NCBI GenBank assembly: GCA_963678705.1
Contig: OY783213.1
Coordinates: 13,830,451-13,894,450, forward strand
DNA from: Panorpa germanica
Taxonomy: Eukaryota; Arthropoda; Insecta; Mecoptera; Panorpidae
DNA length: 64,000 nucleotides
Direction of reading: 5' to 3'
Below the pieces are notes generated by a model. The model was not told where the DNA came from, made no database searches, and worked only from the letters and a program-made list of their open reading frames with translations. The translations under genes and the position numbers were made by a program. Position 1 is the first letter of the stretch. Each line of letters opens with the position of its first letter. Shown here one piece after another: positions 10,955 through 22,139 of the stretch.

Positions 10955-13692
10955 GTTACTTCTAGATGTCTTATACGTGCGACAAGTAATATCGATTCTA
11001 CGAAATATCTGATTTTCCACAATAAAATTTCTTGTAAATAAAATATATGTTTTTATTACAAGTACAAAAATTATTTCATGTACAATGTTTTAAATATTTA
11101 TTGATTCTTAAAATATATTTCTGCCTAAAACTATAAACAATAGGGTTGTAATAATAATATACTAAGAAATCAGTTGTGACGCACAACCTCCTTAAAAAGA
11201 ATGAATCATTATATCTTAGAATTGTATAAGAATCGCAGGAAGGCATGTAGTATAATCAACATTTGTTTTTTAAATATTTTTTACTAGTTAAGATGCATAA
11301 AGCCTATTCAAATAAGAGATTATAACTTATAATCTTTTTATTATCTGCTACTAACGATTATTTTACTTTACTATTAAATCAGCACTTTTTATAGATTTTA
11401 GTTAGAATCGTAAAAATATAATAATGGGTCGTAATTTGGTTTAATAATGTGAAATTCACACTGCTATGAAATTTTCTATAAGTACATACAATACTATGAT
11501 TAGATAAATTATTTGAGCCTTGAAAGTATTAATAAATTTATTATTTATTCATATTCAATACGTATGTATATCAAATGATCCTCACAACAATACTAATTGT
11601 TTGGTTAGAGCATTATTAAATCACATGCCCCATTTCTTTTAGTAAAGGCCTCAATACTATCAATGAATAATTGATTCCCTATTCTAAATTTGAATGAGGG
11701 AAATGTCAAACCTTCAAAGTTACAAGGGGTTATGTTGAAATCTATATTAAATATTTACATTATTGTAACATTTTGTGGTCCGTGGACATATGGAAACATT
11801 CTGACGACTACTGTATATTTGGGTAATTTAAAAAGCACAGCTGTGATGTGTCCACACAGCACAACCAAGGACACACACATACGAAGAAGCGGGAACAGAT
11901 ACAGCTGTTATCCTTAATGGTAGTGGATTAGAGTTCCGAAGGTTTTTAGGGCTGACACCACATAAAGGTAGATTTAAAATAAAGGTGTGCGAGTATTTGA
12001 GTTACACCTGAAATATAGAATTGCATTGCATTGATGTTGGTAGAGTTTTAAGCGGGACAAATATGGTAACATGTGCTGCAATTATAATATTTTCTCGGTT
12101 TATATTTATCACCATGTTAAGCCTTATTTGCATAGCTGTTTAAATAAATGGTGTTCTATACATATATGTACAGCACACATACTTATTATGAATACTTGTA
12201 GATGTATTGGTAGTATTGTTATTATGTTTTTGATAAAATTGATTGGACTCAACATTTTATATATGTACTTACATAAATGTATGAGTGTATAATTTTAATT
12301 GTATTTGAAGAGCATTAAATGATTATTTTAATTTATAGTTCTGTAGTAATTACATAATAAATCAAAATATTTTACGCTATAAAAAATATATCAAACTGCG
12401 AATAATTTAGATTCTATTTGAATCTATACAAAGCATATGTGAACAAGAGCACAAGAAACTATATTCAGATCGTTTTATCTTTGTCATTTAGGCAACAGGT
12501 TATACACATATTAAATAAAGATAATACTAAAAAAATTCACTTAAAATTTCTGGCCATTTCTTCTTCTTTATTTCAATATACAGGTACGCAAGGGATCCGA
12601 TATTATTTTGTTCATTTGCTTTCAGATCAAAAACTGTTTGTACTTCTTTAAAAAATAGAACGTTTTTATTTTTATGTACCATAATTTAAAAGCGGTAAAA
12701 TATATTTTCCTATGTTACAACTTCTTTTTTTACAATTTACGTATTTTATAAAAAAAAAGTTTTTATAGTTTCTCTCAAAATTTCCTTTTATCTAGCGCAA
12801 TTTTTATAAACAACGTTTCTTGAAACCAACCGTATGGTGAATTGGAAGAGAATGGCCTCCTCTTCACTTGCTCCTTTCATCTCGCCATGGTTCTTCCTCG
12901 TATTCTAGTATCTCCTGAGCTCTCTTCCAAAACTATTTTAGCCTTCATAGTATTTCATTTCTGGTTGCGTTCAAGTTAACATTTCGGTAAATTTAACTTG
13001 GATACCGTTTTTAACTCCGTGTCGTCTATGTCATAAATTTATAACTGTAAACAACTCTGCAGTTTTTGGAATTGGCAAAATATCTTGCCGCAAATTTTCG
13101 GACATTTTAAGCAGTCGATATATCTTTGTTTCAAATAGGCACTAAGAAAAATTGATGCGTTATTGAATTATGGATTAGAGGAGATACTTTTTTACAAATA
13201 AATAATAGCTGAATTTCCATAAAAACAAGTGAATGTACGAAACAATCTATAGCATAGCATTGCACCCAATGTTTCCTGCGGATAAGATAATTATATACCA
13301 GTCTTCTTGATATAAACATCCTCTGAACTGAAATTATTCCACTGCATGTATTCACATTTGGAATGTTGATTGATTTAAATAACCGCAAAGGTGTTTATTT
13401 ATTTAAATTTGGTAGATTCTAAGTTAAGACAACTAAATATAGTGTAGGAGTTCGTAAAGATACTTATCTATAATCTCTTATTATTTTAAGCTATTTTATA
13501 TATTGCAGTTTTCTACTTATATATCGAACGGGTGTGTTAATATTTTTTTAACTGATTGTCCTTGCCTTGAAATGTGGTTTTGACCTTGTTTTATAACATA
13601 CATACTTTAAGTGTATCACTGGGCGGTGTTTAAGATATATTTCTCGTATTATATGATTTCCTACATGCTGGTTCATTAAATTTAAATTACAG
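10955..13692. other. AT-rich sequence with small open frames, nothing supported
   Basis: Open frames at 11690-11917, 12071-12292 and 12418-12651 (+) have AT-rich third positions and no family resemblance. The strip around 12845-12950 is GC-richer, with purine-rich minus-strand sequence, and could be a very decayed LINE fragment; no frame is intact enough to say so. Nothing else is recognised. Confidence 0.45.
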
Positions 13693-13918
13693 GCGTTGAA
13701 TTATGTATCTGGACGTATTGGTGTCGCTGTCGCCGATGGAGAGCGAGATGAATAACGTTATAGTGGATTCTTTTCTCGGGAATGTAGAGTGTTTCAATGA
13801 GAACTTACATTCAAATGATCAAAAAGAAATGAGTAGTGTAACAGAGTGGGTTCTGGAAATTGGAGTGAATGAACAACGCGCTATCACTTATTATGATATT
13901 ATGGTGCCAAATGAATGA
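13693..13918 (+). CDS. Candidate exon with a 71-codon open frame
   Basis: A splice-acceptor-like AAATTACAG ends at 13692. Ten bases later an ATG opens a 71-residue frame ending TGA at 13918. An in-frame TGA lies between the acceptor and the ATG, so the protein, if made, starts here and the upstream exon would be 5' UTR. The product is acidic (MESEMNN, ENLHSNDQKEMSSV, MVPNE) with none of the hydrophobic runs of chance AT-rich frames, and codon use is more balanced than nearby DNA. No domain is recognised. Its polypyrimidine tract is poor and no polyadenylation signal follows closely. It could be an alternative last exon of a long plus-strand gene, a small protein gene or a chance frame. Confidence 0.3.
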
Positions 13919-13939
13919 TTTTCTGTTACAATTTAGAGC

Positions 13940-14215
13940 AACATTTATTTAAACATTTTTTTTTAATCCAAAGCTGGGATTTCGAAAAATGAAGACTTTG
14001 TTAAATTCGCCCGGAAATTACTTAATAATATCTCCACAAATTATGGCAAAACCTGACACGAGGAAGATGAGGGGGTAAAGGAATCACAAGTTTGTTACGT
14101 TACTTTTAAAAGGAAAAACAAAATAAAAAAAAGTTAGACGAAAAAGAATATCTTTTTTCAAATGTGTAACGTCATACCAGGGGGGGGGCAACAATGTTGG
14201 ACAAGACGTTGCAAT
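13940..14215 (+). repeat. Possible decayed element of the GTGACGTCAC type
   Basis: The stretch includes TTTCGAAAAATGAAGACTTTG, a GAGGGGGTAAAGG block, and GTGTAACGTCATACCAG followed by nine consecutive G. The same ingredients (short G runs beside a GTGACGTCA-type site) are seen in the elements at 28735 and 34450, so it may be a very degraded relative. Ends are not identifiable. Confidence 0.2.
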
Positions 14216-14588
14216 GGCGACCTGGTGTTAAATAACCATGAATTTTGTGTGATATGTTATGAAGATATCTATAAAGATCAAACCACAACTAATAATTTTT
14301 AAATTCACTACTTAAGTTCAAAAGATTAATTCAATTAAAATGTCTGCAAGTAGGCTGCATAAGCTATAGCCTAACATAGCGTCGTTTAGAATCATATGAC
14401 CCAATTCATCTGGTAATATTTGAAGTTTTAATACCTTAAATGCATCTGAAGTAATTTTAATTTTGTAAATGTTTTTAAGAGAAAAGAAATTTGAAATTCT
14501 TTTAAAATTCCACAGTCATTGTGCGTGCCTATATTTCATAATAAACGCCTTTTCTCGCTCATAATTTAACATATAATTATGAAGAGTT

Positions 14589-14722
14589 TTAACATTTGAC
14601 CTTTAGAGATAACTTGTGGACATGGTTTCTGATGAGTCTATCTGTAATAGGGGCAGTGTCTGCCACTTGTGTGTCATGGACGGGATATGACACGTGATAC
14701 TCAAATAATAAGATATCATTGT
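14589..14722 (-). CDS. Candidate minus-strand terminal exon
   Basis: On the minus strand a very good acceptor, GGTTTCTTTCCCTGCAG, ends at 14723 and is followed by an open frame of about 44 codons ending TAA at 14589-14591. The frame reads NDILLFEYHVSYPVHD, then TQVADTAPITDRLIRN, then HVHKLSLKVKC. Composition and mixed third positions look coding, unlike nearby frames. I do not recognise the family. No AATAAA appears close downstream on this strand, and a weak AAAG/GTCAAA could serve as a donor instead. If real, it belongs to a gene on the strand opposite the proposed giant intron, or is a fossil exon of a transposon or retrocopy. Confidence 0.3.
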
Positions 14723-15004
14723 CTGCAGGGAAAGAAACCATACAAATACTTGAATAAAGAAATTGTGTTTGATACACTAGCAAACACCAGTTGTGTATGA
14801 TCGTCTCCAACATGTCACAACAACATTTTTGAAGTTAATTCTTGTTTCGATTGTGATAGTGATATACATAACTGAAATGTTCAAAATTGATAAGTAGAGA
14901 GATATATTATCAATATGTAAAATGTAATACTTTAATAAAAATACCGACAAACTTAAACCTGGAATTATCAGGGAAATTTGAAATCATTTTTTTGTGACCA
15001 CTCT

Positions 15005-15060
15005 GATTGATGCTTGATGGTAGATTATTCTGGCTTCGGATTCGATTCCCGAACTAGTCT
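15005..15060 (+). repeat. tRNA-like remnant with B-box
   Basis: GATGGTAGATTATTCTGG followed by GGATTCGATTCCCG resembles the D-arm and T-arm (B-box, GGTTCGATTCC type) of a tRNA-derived SINE head. The anticodon-arm region between them is missing, so it is not a functional tRNA. It may be a deleted SINE or a chance match. Confidence 0.25.
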
Positions 15061-15735
15061 TATATTCTCTCGGTCTACATTATTATATATAAAAACTCGA
15101 CTCCACAAAAGCTGTCAACATAATAAGATGACCTCAATACATGCGTTCAAATAAAATAAAGAAATAATAATAGAAAAATTACTATACATGCGCATGAATT
15201 TTTAAAGCGTTATTTCTTATTCATTCATTATTATTCTTTGTAACCAAAGTTTTGAAGAAATTATTTCGAAACTCTAAAAATAATTTATTCATAAGTAATT
15301 TATTATAAATCAAATATTAATTCCTATCCTTTCTAAAGAATAAATATTTGATGAAGTTTTGAAATGTTGTGTTCTTTGCAGAGAAATCGCATTTCCGTTG
15401 TAAATAAAATATTACATTTATTAGGAGGATGTGTAAAATTGAAATTCAGAATAAGATGTCTCGAATTTGGTAAAGGCTGTATGCAGAGACGTCTACAGAT
15501 GGGGATAAACGGTGCACTTGCCTCCCATCTCTGGATTTCGTAATTTGAATCCAGTATAATTTGATAGGAACCTGTTGACAAATTTACATTTGTGTACATG
15601 GAATATAGGAGTATAAATAGATAAAATGGAATTCAGCGGTTTCTATTATAACTAGTAAAAATTTAAATATTTTATGTGCTTGTGAACTCATTTTTAGTGG
15701 TTGTTTTTTCCCACTTTGTTGAAATATACGTAAAT
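15061..15735. other. Unclassified sequence with an 88-codon minus frame
   Basis: The minus frame at 15333-15599 has a GC-richer middle (about 15470-15540) but no recognised domain or splice context. A plus-strand acceptor-like GTGTTCTTTGCAG ends at 15381 but is followed by an early stop. I do not call a gene. Confidence 0.4.
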
Positions 15736-16129
15736 ATATGTATTTTGGCGTTTCCTTTTTTTTAAATATGCGAAAATTAACGGAGATATTTAAAATTTGA
15801 ATTTCAGTTTTATCGCTTAATTTAGTTCTGCGTATGACGTCACAAAAGAAATAAGTAATCGAGATTTCACAGCAATCCTAATATAATGTAACACACACTG
15901 ATATATCTTTTACTCTCTGTTATATAATGCAATGATGGCAATTCATCGGATGTGGCATCACACGCAGATTTATTTTTTATACTTATCACTTTAATTATTA
16001 AACAATCAACTTTTTTATTGTTAATACCTCCTACAATATGTGACTTATTTAAAAGGAATTTGACACTTTAGAACCTGATAATCAATTTAATCAACATATA
16101 GTTTACTTTTATACTAAATAAGTCATGGT
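15736..16129 (+). repeat. Dispersed repeat, family C
   Basis: About 390 bp resembling 39200-39576 in the same order. Shared blocks are a left segment AAATTTGAATTTCAGTTT, then AATAAGTAATCGAGATT, an AACACACACT block, and a right end of the form ATCAA..TATAGT..GTTTA..ACTAAATAAGTCATGG. The right end also recurs at 59985-60055. A GACGGAGATAT-like block near the left suggests relationship to the CAGGGCCGTA element at 37365. Non-coding and strongly diverged. Confidence 0.5.
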
Positions 16130-17879
16130 GCAAAAGTCCATTGTTTTGAAGAAAATGAATATTACTCACACATTGTTTTTTAAAAATAAAAGTTGCTATT
16201 TCAGCAATGTAAACAATAATGTTAATATTTAAACAACAGTTGTTATTTTCATTAAAGTGATGATAAAACCAAATTTTATTTACTGTTGATAATAATTATT
16301 TTCGTTATAAAATTATTAGCCATGCTGAAATTAAAGAAAAAAATCCGAGCTTTTGATTCAATTTTTTTAAGAAAAGATATAAATTAATATTTGATTTATC
16401 ATTGTATAGTTAAACAACATTTTACATTCGATAATGATCTTCACACTCTTGGCGCGGTACCGATTCTTCTTGAATTTTGTTGATAATATCGACATGTGTA
16501 GATAAATATAAAATTTCGATAAAGATTATGTATAAAGATTGTATATATAAAATACATGAGTAATTTAACAGGATCTTGATAGCAAGCATCTTCTAAATAT
16601 GAATTTAACACTTTTATTTAATAATATGTAATACATTTGTTAAACCTGTATCAAAATCTATTTATCAGATACAAATAGATACAGTTATCGACTTATTGAC
16701 TGCAGAAAATATCGAATTCCTATTTGAATAATTTGATTAGATGTTCAAATAACGGTGAATTCACGGTTGAGGTTGAAAAACATCTGTGGCGTGCCACAAG
16801 TTCGAATATAAGATTAATTTTGCTTTAATTGCAAACCAGATTATTAGACCTGATCGGTTTTTTATGGAATATATATTATCTGTAGTGGGATTCTTTAACT
16901 TTAGTGACAATTAATGTTTGGTATTTTTTAACGATATGAGGAGCTCAAAAGACTGTTTGTAAATTTTTATGGAATAAATAATAATTATTTTTTCTTATTA
17001 AAGAATTTACTCCTTGTTTTTATACTTTTTGAATATGATTATGTTCTCCAATGTATTAAAAAACAATAATTTTCTCGTTTTTTTAAATTCTACTTCATTG
17101 TCTTCTAATCGTCCTCTTCTTACACCATGAGATTGTAATACTGTTTTGATCTGTATTTAACAGTTTTCCACTTCTTTTATTACTCTTGTTTCGACTAGAG
17201 TATAAATTACAACAATTGTAACTTTCAACAAAAAACAGAGGAAAAATTGCATCAAAACAAATTTCTTACAACTAAAAATAACGATAAATATTTTGTTTGG
17301 AGAAAATAAATTTTTTTTTAAACTGTTAAGTAATAGTAAAATTGGCAGATACAGCAAACAGGGATTCCAAATAATTACTGGGATTCGAATTACATATTGC
17401 AAATAAGTAAAAGTACAAATGAGTTGTTAATAAAGTTAGGGAATCACGCCACTGAATATAATGATTATATACAGAATTAAATATTTAAAGAATTATTTTA
17501 TAATATAATTAATTAGCAACAATATAATTAGATTTGGGTGAGCATAATTATGATGAATGATAGAGTAAATAATAGAGTAATGTTCTTTTTTACAATTAAT
17601 GTAATTAAAAGGAGCGCCCATGCGTGTTATATTTCGCTTGTTCATGAAACTTATGCAAAAATATTTGTTCCTTTTTTTTTACCAGAAAGTAATGTTGCTA
17701 AGAGCTTTGATATATAGTAATGGCTGTTGCACCTTAAATTACGGCTAGAATCATAATCACCCTTTCCTATAGAATTATGTTTTACATATAGAATCTAATT
17801 AAATTATTATATAATAGGTTTTTTACCTAAATATATTTTCTATTTATTTTCTATCCTAAATATTTTTATTGTTTTTAAA
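16130..17879. other. AT-rich sequence, nothing recognised
   Basis: Low-GC DNA. A minus-strand frame at 17157-17402 is hydrophobic and AT-biased and is not called. A short more balanced patch at about 16750-16805 has no splice context. Confidence 0.5.
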
Positions 17880-18187
17880 ACATTTTTGTCTTTTGTTGCT
17901 GTTTTAGTAAACAAAACACATTCCCATCTGGAGTCGGTAAGATCAAAGGAAAACACATTTATTGTTGTTTTTTAGACTGCTTGGTTTGAACACGCAGTTT
18001 TGCTTTTTGTGAACATTTGTGCTTGTCAGTTGTTTACCATGTTTATACATTTTATGAGACACACAGAAAAACACTGAAAACAAAACCAGTTTGTTCACTG
18101 TGAGTGTCTGTTTTCTAAAAACAGAACTGTTTTAAAATGAAACAAAACATGGTTTTGTTTTGCTTTTTGATAACAAATTACCGGCAT
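17880..18187 (-). mobile_element. MITE, family D, left end missing
   Basis: About 310 bp matching the reverse complement of the longer copy at 47874-48231. Shared blocks include TGTCTTTTGTTGCTGTTTTA, GGAGTCGGTAAGAT.AAAGGA, GCTTGGTTTGAACACGCAGT and AGAAAAACACT. This copy lacks the terminal block with CAGAGAGACAG on one side and has lost part of the other end, finishing ATTACCGGCATTA. The plus-strand CGGTAAGAT inside is not a splice site of interest. Confidence 0.75.
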
Positions 18188-19428
18188 TAAACACGTGTAA
18201 CTTTATTTAGCGCTTGTAAAAACCAAACTTCCTCATACTAACCCTAAAAAAATTTTGAATAGCAAATATTTATGTTATTTATGAACAATGTATATTACTT
18301 GCACAATGTGATTATATTTATGTAATAAATAACTAAGAATGATGTCAAGAAAGTTTTAAATCAAAGAAGCTATTTACACAATAAATTCTCATCTGGATTC
18401 CAATATCTGTACACTTCCTGTTTTTTCGATAATATTTTCGTCAATTATTTGAAATAATTTCTTGTATGTATGTATATGTCTTCAATATATACATATGTTG
18501 TATATATTATTTTGCGTTTTTATAGATGCGAAAATACCCATATATTGCGTTGCTTGCTTGGCATGAGGCACTGATGTTACTTTGTTTTGTGTAGTGCACT
18601 GCAGTGAAGAACGACCGATCCCTGTCTTACCACGAAATACATACATATTTCTACAGTTGCATGCTTAGATATTAGACGTTACTTTGAAGATCATTTTTTC
18701 CTGTAATTGAAGCGAACGCAAGATGTTTTTGTGTTTATGCTGATGGTTTTACCATATTGAATTATTGCATTATTTTATAGTAGAGGTATTGTAAAATATC
18801 AGTAAAATGTTTTTAAAAAATTCATAATTTTTTATAGTTAATTGCAACCGTTGCATACCCTGTCTCAAACTTAATTCTTTCTACGGTACTGACTTAAAGG
18901 TAAAAGTAATGATACCTTTAAAATATCTGGTTAGGTCTTGTAAAATCACAAGATATGTTTACATATTTTTTGATTAAAGTTGAGTGATTTTTACAGGTAT
19001 TTTAACAGTATTAATTGTCTTTTTAATATATATTGATAATATTTCATAGCAAAAGGTTATAGTCCTCATTTCAATGGACCGAGATCGATACGTTTTTTAC
19101 TCATGAATGTTTTTTTTAATTTATTATGCTAAAATAATATATTCATCTTACGTTTTCATTTATTATACTCATAGCTATAGATTTATATATAACACAGAAT
19201 TTATATTTAGCGAATTAGGTTATTACACTTTATTTTTTATCCCATAAAATATCTGAATGTTTCATATTAAGCTTTTGACACGTTGTTTTGATATTTATCT
19301 AAGCATAAATGAATATCATTATTTTCTGCTGCTGTATAATGACCTTAATCAGTTAGTTATTTATTTTAATTCAGTTCCTTAAAGGGTTCTACTAGATTAA
19401 CAAAAAACAACAATTTATTTATCGTCGA
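18188..19428. other. AT-rich sequence, nothing recognised
   Basis: No exon, RNA gene or repeat partner noticed. Confidence 0.5.
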
Positions 19429-19605
19429 CCTATTTTCAATACTGATTCTTATCACCGACAACTTCCTATTATGTTGGCCGTTTTTTACGGTGTCATAATC
19501 TCATATATGTTAACTGCATCGCTGCCTAATAAGTTTATGATTATCTGCGTACATACTCAATTTAACTTGATAACACCCAAACCCTGAAAATATAACTCTG
19601 GTCCT
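19429..19605 (+). repeat. Dispersed repeat, family E
   Basis: Begins CCTATTTTCAATACTGATTC and TTATCACCGACAACTT. It passes through GCTGCCTAATAAGTTTATGA and ends ACCCTGAAAATATAACTCTG plus GTCC. The same ordered blocks occur at 20837-20960, 35360-35456, 41214-41381 and, as a tail only, 62555-62594; a weak relative is at 59150-59330. About 180 bp, non-coding, all clear copies on the plus strand. The conserved 3' tail suggests a short retroposed unit, but no poly-A or simple-repeat tail confirms this. Confidence 0.65.
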
Positions 19606-19700
19606 GAGTTCAAACGTTAAATATATTAAAAAGATTTTTGACTAAAGTCTCGTAAGGAGATATTACCAAAAAAAAAGTAATTTTGTCCCTTTAATTATTA

Positions 19701-20075
19701 CCCAGTAAACATTTTGGAGTAAATTCTACTTAATTTCTATTACGTATCATGAATTTTTTGTCTGGAACGTGTTCGTTTTCTATTCAGTCGTTCAAAGGAA
19801 AGGTCCTTTTTATGAGCTACAGACATTGCAACGACGGTTCACTGCTGAATTAAAAGCGGAGTAGGTTTATGATTTATGATCGGATAATAAAAATATACCC
19901 ATGTGGGAAAGAAACAGAAATACTTAATGAATGATGTTGGAAAAAGAAAGAATATTATTATGAAAAACTAACACAAAATCTGTGACAGGTAGAGAACTTG
20001 TAAAGCGTTAGAATAGAATTGTACGAGTGACTCGAACTTCACCAAATAGGACACTTCACCAAATTGTTTACTGGG
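19701..20075. mobile_element. MITE, family B, intact ends and TA duplication
   Basis: A 375-bp element with near-perfect inverted ends: CCCAGTAAACATTTTGG at the left and CCAAATTGTTTACTGGG at the right (one mismatch in 17). It is flanked by TA on both sides (19699-19700 and 20076-20077). A TA target duplication with short inverted ends suggests a Tc1/mariner-type mobiliser. The interior has no transposase frame and differs from the copies at 9549 and 49829, which share the ends only. Confidence 0.8.
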
Positions 20076-20227
20076 TAAAGAGGTTCAACGTTATAGAACA
20101 TTCCAAGACATGTGACATAACGTCCACTAAGTTGCTATCTCTTATACTCTTAAAGAGATAGCATATTCAACACAGAACTTTTATCCACAGAAAAAATAAC
20201 TAACCTACCCTTAATAGTACAGACATG

Positions 20228-20392
20228 TTACGTCATAAATATGGCCGACATCTGTAGCGCTAAAACTACAATTCGAATTTTTAATTGCTATATCTCCATC
20301 AACATTTAGATATTTATTAAAATAAAAACGTCAATATATATTTATTAACATCAATTTCAATTAACAATTGAAAAATCGACCCCTAAAAAATG
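20228..20392 (-). repeat. Fragment of the CAGGGCCGTA-ended element
   Basis: Matches the reverse complement of about 37420-37575 inside the full element at 37365-37840. Shared blocks include TTTTAATTGCTATATCTCC in this orientation, ATATGGCCGAC, a GCGCTAAAACTACAATTCGAA block and the CAATTGAAAAATCGAC end. Both terminal inverted repeats are missing. Confidence 0.7.
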
Positions 20393-20836
20393 AGTACACA
20401 AGTTCATTGTTCAAATAATTAATAAAATTGCTGATGATAAATAACCACAAGCAACGTAGTGCACAAATTGCGGTATCAAAGTTACGATATAATAAATTCC
20501 AAGCTATTGTTTCCAAGTTTTTATTATTGATTTACATAGTTGTAAATTAGTAATTCGAGTCTGATTTGAATCTTGCTTAGGGGAATTGAAAAACAACGCG
20601 CAAATCGTTGCAGTCCAGACATTTTATCCGTGTAATATTAAATTTATATATTCTGCAGGTATTTTGTCGCCGAAGGGTACGCTGTAAGTACGACTATAAA
20701 TCGATAAAGTCTATGTGTGTAATTTAAAATGTCAGTATTATGAGTAAAAAGTATTTCTATGTAATGTAATACGGTTGTTATTTTTCTTTTACAGAGAAAT
20801 ATTTATTTACTTTATAGAGAATTTTTTTTAACGTTT

Positions 20837-20960
20837 GCCTATTTTCGATGCTGAGTCCTATCACCGACTTTGCATCATATATGTGGGCTACAATTCTAGA
20901 AGATAAGTTTATGATTATGTACCACCAATAACCAAACCCAGAAAATATAACTCTGATCCG
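20837..20960 (+). repeat. Dispersed repeat, family E
   Basis: The sequence starts GCCTATTTTCGATGCTGAGT and CCTATCACCGAC, continues to ATAAGTTTATGATTATGT and ends AACCCAGAAAATATAACTCT. Shorter than the copy at 19429 because of an internal deletion. The following bases (CCGGTGACCGAACT) resemble the flank of the 35360 copy and may belong to the element. Confidence 0.65.
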
Positions 20961-20975
20961 GTGACCGAACTAGAA

Positions 20976-21995
20976 GACACAGCAGTCACTACCATTTTAA
21001 ATGTGGAATTTTTCCATTGCACACCCTGTACTTTCAGTTATTAAAAAAAGTAATTATATGTATTATAAATTAGGCTTTGTTTTATGTCCATGTTTATCAC
21101 ACAATTATAAGCCAATCCTTATTCTTGATTTATGACCTAAAATATACCAAGATTAGGCCCTATGTAATACTTCATTATTTTCTCTTTGTATAATAATTGC
21201 CTTATTGTATTTCGTATATCGTATACATGATTCATCGGTTATTGTTAATTCACTTCTGAAAAATATAAGTCAATTATCTTTTGAATAAAAAATTAAGACT
21301 TCATATAGAATTTATTTTATTTTTATATAATACAATAATAATGATTCATACTCGAACAATGATGTGTTTATGCAAGTTTAATTAATGAACATTTGTTTGT
21401 AGATTTTTTAAAGACAGATTATTTCTCATTAGCGTTGAGGCGTTGGCGCCAATGATTAAAGGTCTTGATCTCTGTATATCTATACATAATTCTCGAGAAG
21501 TTGAAGTTTTATAGACTCCCATTTTCGAAAGATTGTCGTTATATAAAAGTACTGTGATAACAAATTAATAATGGAAATAATTGAATTATTACTAGAAAGA
21601 TTTACATGCCTTCATATTAATTTTATTTAAAACGAAAGTTCTAACGGTTTATTAGTGAAACATTGACTTAAACTAGAGCCATCTGTGAGGCAGTGGCAAT
21701 ATTGTGTGTTTGTTTCTCCGCTAATGAATAAGTATAATACAATACTGCTTGCTGTTTAAATTATATTTATTTCATTTACTTTATTTAATTTTATATTCTT
21801 TAATGTTTTCTAATATATTTTTATTATGTTTTGTATTAATAATTAATTCATTATAAAAATAAGAACCAGGAAATTTTAACTCTTCAATAATTTTAATATT
21901 AATTAACGTAATCAGCAATTTTAATTAATAAAAATAACTATTCTTGATTCTAATCAACATGTAAACTGAATTTAATTTAATGATTGTACAGTTCA
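20976..21995. other. AT-rich sequence, nothing recognised
   Basis: Low-GC DNA with stops in all frames. Isolated GGCGCC and CCATCTGTG motifs are not interpreted. Confidence 0.5.
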
Positions 21996-22130
21996 CAGCT
22001 GTTTACGTAATGATGGTAATGACCGCTAACATTTCTTGGTCCATAGAAACACAGAACCCGGAGGCTGCGCCTGCACTTGTAGCACTTGTTAGAACGGGGC
22101 ATTCCCAGCCTTGGGCTAATCTCTGACAAC
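21990..22130 (+). other. GC-rich, coding-like island of unknown origin
   Basis: In an AT-rich setting this 140-bp segment is about half G+C. A plus frame from ATG at 22010 to TGA at 22126 gives 38 residues (MMVMTANISWSIETQNPE, then AAPALVALVRTGHSQPWANL) with several GC-ending codons. An acceptor-like AATGATTGTACAG ends at 21991. The minus strand is also open over most of the island, so strand is not decided. It could be a short exon, a piece of transposon coding sequence or a SINE head. I do not recognise it. Confidence 0.2.
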
Positions 22131-22139
22131 CACAATAAC

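Noticed and set aside
12580-12600. TTTCAATATACAG followed by GTACGC, resembling a recursive splice site
   Set aside because: The donor half (GTACGC) is poor and the pyrimidine tract is interrupted.
12845-12950. Purine-rich minus-strand patch that could be LINE coding sequence
   Set aside because: Reading frames break within about 20 codons and no motif is secure.
18985-19005. GATTTTTACAG followed by GTATTT
   Set aside because: Acceptor-like but the donor lacks the GTRAGT consensus; much weaker than the three reported sites.
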